Shown piece by piece: positions 16,270 to 17,420 of a stretch of 17,420 nucleotides of DNA (its first letter is position 1; each line of letters starts with the position of its first letter). Under the pieces are notes generated by a model, which had not been told where the DNA came from, did not search any database, and saw only the letters and a list, made by a program, of their open reading frames with translations. Where the stretch lies: NCBI GenBank assembly GCA_025093985.1, contig JACAAK010000063.1, positions 1-17,420 on the forward strand. Direction: 5' to 3'. The stretch comes from Calvatia gigantea (lineage: Eukaryota > Basidiomycota > Agaricomycetes > Agaricales > Lycoperdaceae). The translations under genes and the position numbers were made by a program.

Positions 16270-16343
16270 ATTTATACTTTAGAAAATAGGGCGTGAAATA
16301 TGAACTGCACCGACACCGCTCAAAGGACGCATAGGTAAGACAG

Positions 16344-17371
16344 ATGAACAGCATGACCCATGTATCCGCAGTTAGAGTATTCCAAGATCAGTTTGGACGT
16401 GAAAAGCGCAAACTACGAATCTCTGTGACGGATCGTTGTAATTTTAAATGCGTCTATTGCATGCCCGAACATCCCGAATGGATGAAAAAGCACGACTTGC
16501 TCAGCTTTGAAGAACTCTACCATTTTTGCAAATTTATGGTGCAGCATGGCATTGAGCAAATTCGTATCACGGGCGGTGAACCGTTAATGCGCCAAGGTGT
16601 GGTGCATTTTATCGAACAGCTACAAAGCCTAAAAAAACAGGGGCTGAAGCGTATTTCCATGACCACCAATGGTCACTATTTAAAACAATATGCCGCTGCT
16701 TTAAAGCAAGCAGGGCTGGATGATTTAAATATTAGTCTAGACAGTCTAGATGCCGAACAATTTCAACACCTCACTAAAAAACAATTACATACAGTGCTGG
16801 AAGGAATTCAGGTCGCACAGCAGGTTGGTTTTAACATCAAAATCAATACCGTGCTGATGAAAGGCATCAATGACGATCAAATTGTTCCTTTGGTTCAGTG
16901 GCAAAGCTGCAAAAGGTAGAACTGCGTTTTATTGAGTTTATGCCTTTGGATGGCGATCAAAATTGGTCGCAAGCCGATGTCGTCACTGAACAAGAGATTT
17001 TGTCCCAACTCAGCTCGCAATTTACGGTGCAAGTGCTTGAAGGACAAGGTGCCAATCCTGCACGTAGTTATCGGGTAGATGGTGAGAAGGTTGGGATTAT
17101 TTCTACCATTAGCAACTCATTTTGTGGGGAGTGTGATCGACTACGGTTGAATGCGCAAGGTGAGTTTTATAATTGTCTTTTTGCCAAGCAAGGCTTAAAT
17201 TTAAAGTCAGATATTCAGCAACTTGCCCAGCTCAATCAGCATGAACCCTTTGTTTTAGAAAGTAAACTTTCAACTTATGTTTGGCATAAAGAGCAAGGCT
17301 TTCATGCTATTCAAAAACAGCAGTTGCATCAGCCCGTGCGAAAAATCAGTATGCATATGATTGGAGGTTAG
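16344..17371 (+). pseudogene. moaA: GTP 3',8-cyclase MoaA, frameshifted
   Basis: Radical SAM enzyme catalysing the first step of molybdenum cofactor synthesis from GTP, in the cytoplasm. The SAM-cluster motif is C32, C36, C39 (RCNFKCVYC) and the SAM-binding ITGGEP follows. After LVQW the frame breaks at G16900-16901, where one G is missing. The conserved sequence (KLQKVELRFIEFMPLDGD) continues in another frame. The second 4Fe-4S motif is complete (CGEC, then Cys 14 residues later: C261, C264, C278 in restored numbering), and the protein ends in the double glycine essential in MoaA. Restored length is 342 residues, normal for the family. As written it stops at 16919. SD AGG (16333-16335) lies 8 bases before ATG 16344; Met4 is a possible alternative. 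Probably sequencing error; genuine inactivation would disable NasA unless another moaA exists. Confidence 0.88.
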
Positions 17372-17372
17372 G

Positions 17373-17420
17373 ATGACTCAGGAATTAAACAACGTGATTA
17401 AGTGAAGATTGAAGCTTTTG
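17373..17420 (+). CDS. Start of a further gene, possibly MoaD (partial, apparently frameshifted)
   Basis: GGAGG (17363-17367), inside the end of moaA, lies 5 bases before ATG 17373, two bases after the moaA stop, so translation clearly starts here. As written it codes for ten residues (MTQELNNVIK) and stops. If the A pair at 17400-17401 lacks one base, the frame continues as VKIEAF to the window edge. IKVKIEAF resembles the first beta strand of the ubiquitin-like sulphur carrier MoaD, which would fit the position after moaA, but too little is visible to be sure. Confidence 0.4.

Larger units (their letters stand above)
16001..16343. promoter_or_regulatory. Intergenic regulatory region before moaA
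   Basis: 343 bases, very AT-rich in the first two thirds, with no convincing gene. A GAGGAGGTG string at about 16020 precedes only a 19-codon reading frame. It contains a perfect palindrome (16194-16203), a sigma-54 promoter (16254-16269) and an approximately 63-base leader for moaA. No clear terminator for mobA was found; a CCTC/GAGG pairing at about 16005-16025 is weak and lacks a U tract. Unlike the narK leader, no paired A1/G4 hexaloop hairpins are evident. Confidence 0.6.

Noticed and set aside
1..17420. CRISPR array, tRNA, rRNA, insertion sequence or phage genes
   Set aside because: No repeat-spacer array, no cloverleaf or rRNA-like sequence, and no transposase or integrase motifs were seen.

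Overview
The window looks like chromosomal DNA of an Acinetobacter-like gammaproteobacterium. It is AT-rich with dense coding and typical proteobacterial Shine-Dalgarno (SD) sites, and it joins a housekeeping/lipid block to a complete assimilatory nitrate reduction locus. The genus is inferred from protein style and gene content; no 16S or other marker is present.

Layout. (1) Positions 1-4094, plus strand: the C-terminal half of the RNA helicase HrpA (5' end outside the window), a long beta-ketoacyl-ACP synthase III-like enzyme, and a DGAT/MGAT-type acyltransferase 6 bases behind it. (2) A small minus-strand gene of unknown function (4118-4396). (3) Minus-strand nasT-nasS (6253 to 4667): an ANTAR antiterminator and its nitrate/nitrite-sensing partner. 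(4) A 590-base divergent regulatory region. (5) A plus-strand operon: nitrate/nitrite transporter (narK-like), nirB, a NirD-FAD reductase fusion, assimilatory nitrate reductase nasA and mobA. (6) A 343-base gap with its own promoter, then moaA and the first codons of a further gene, possibly moaD.

How it works together: nitrate enters through the NarK-type carrier. NasA (Mo-bis-MGD, 4Fe-4S and a C-terminal BFD 2Fe-2S domain) reduces it to nitrite, probably with electrons from the FAD reductase. NirB/NirD reduces nitrite to ammonium. MoaA and MobA supply the first and last steps of the cofactor NasA needs. Three sequences fit the sigma-54 -24/-12 consensus with exact GG-N10-GC spacing: one before nasTS, one before narK and one before moaA. 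This suggests the three units share nitrogen-limitation control. The narK leader carries two hairpins with A1/G4 hexaloops, the RNA target recognised by ANTAR proteins such as NasT, and the first begins at the predicted transcript start.

The main caution is five apparent single-base indels, all in homopolymers: two in narK (-1 then +1, restoring frame), one in mobA, one in moaA and one in the last gene. Conserved protein sequence continues across the first four; the fifth rests on only a few residues. Long-read or flow sequencing errors explain this better than gene decay, but the sequence alone cannot decide. No previously unknown system is evident. The most distinctive points are the layered sigma-54 plus ANTAR control, including a cofactor-synthesis operon, and the NirD-reductase fusion.
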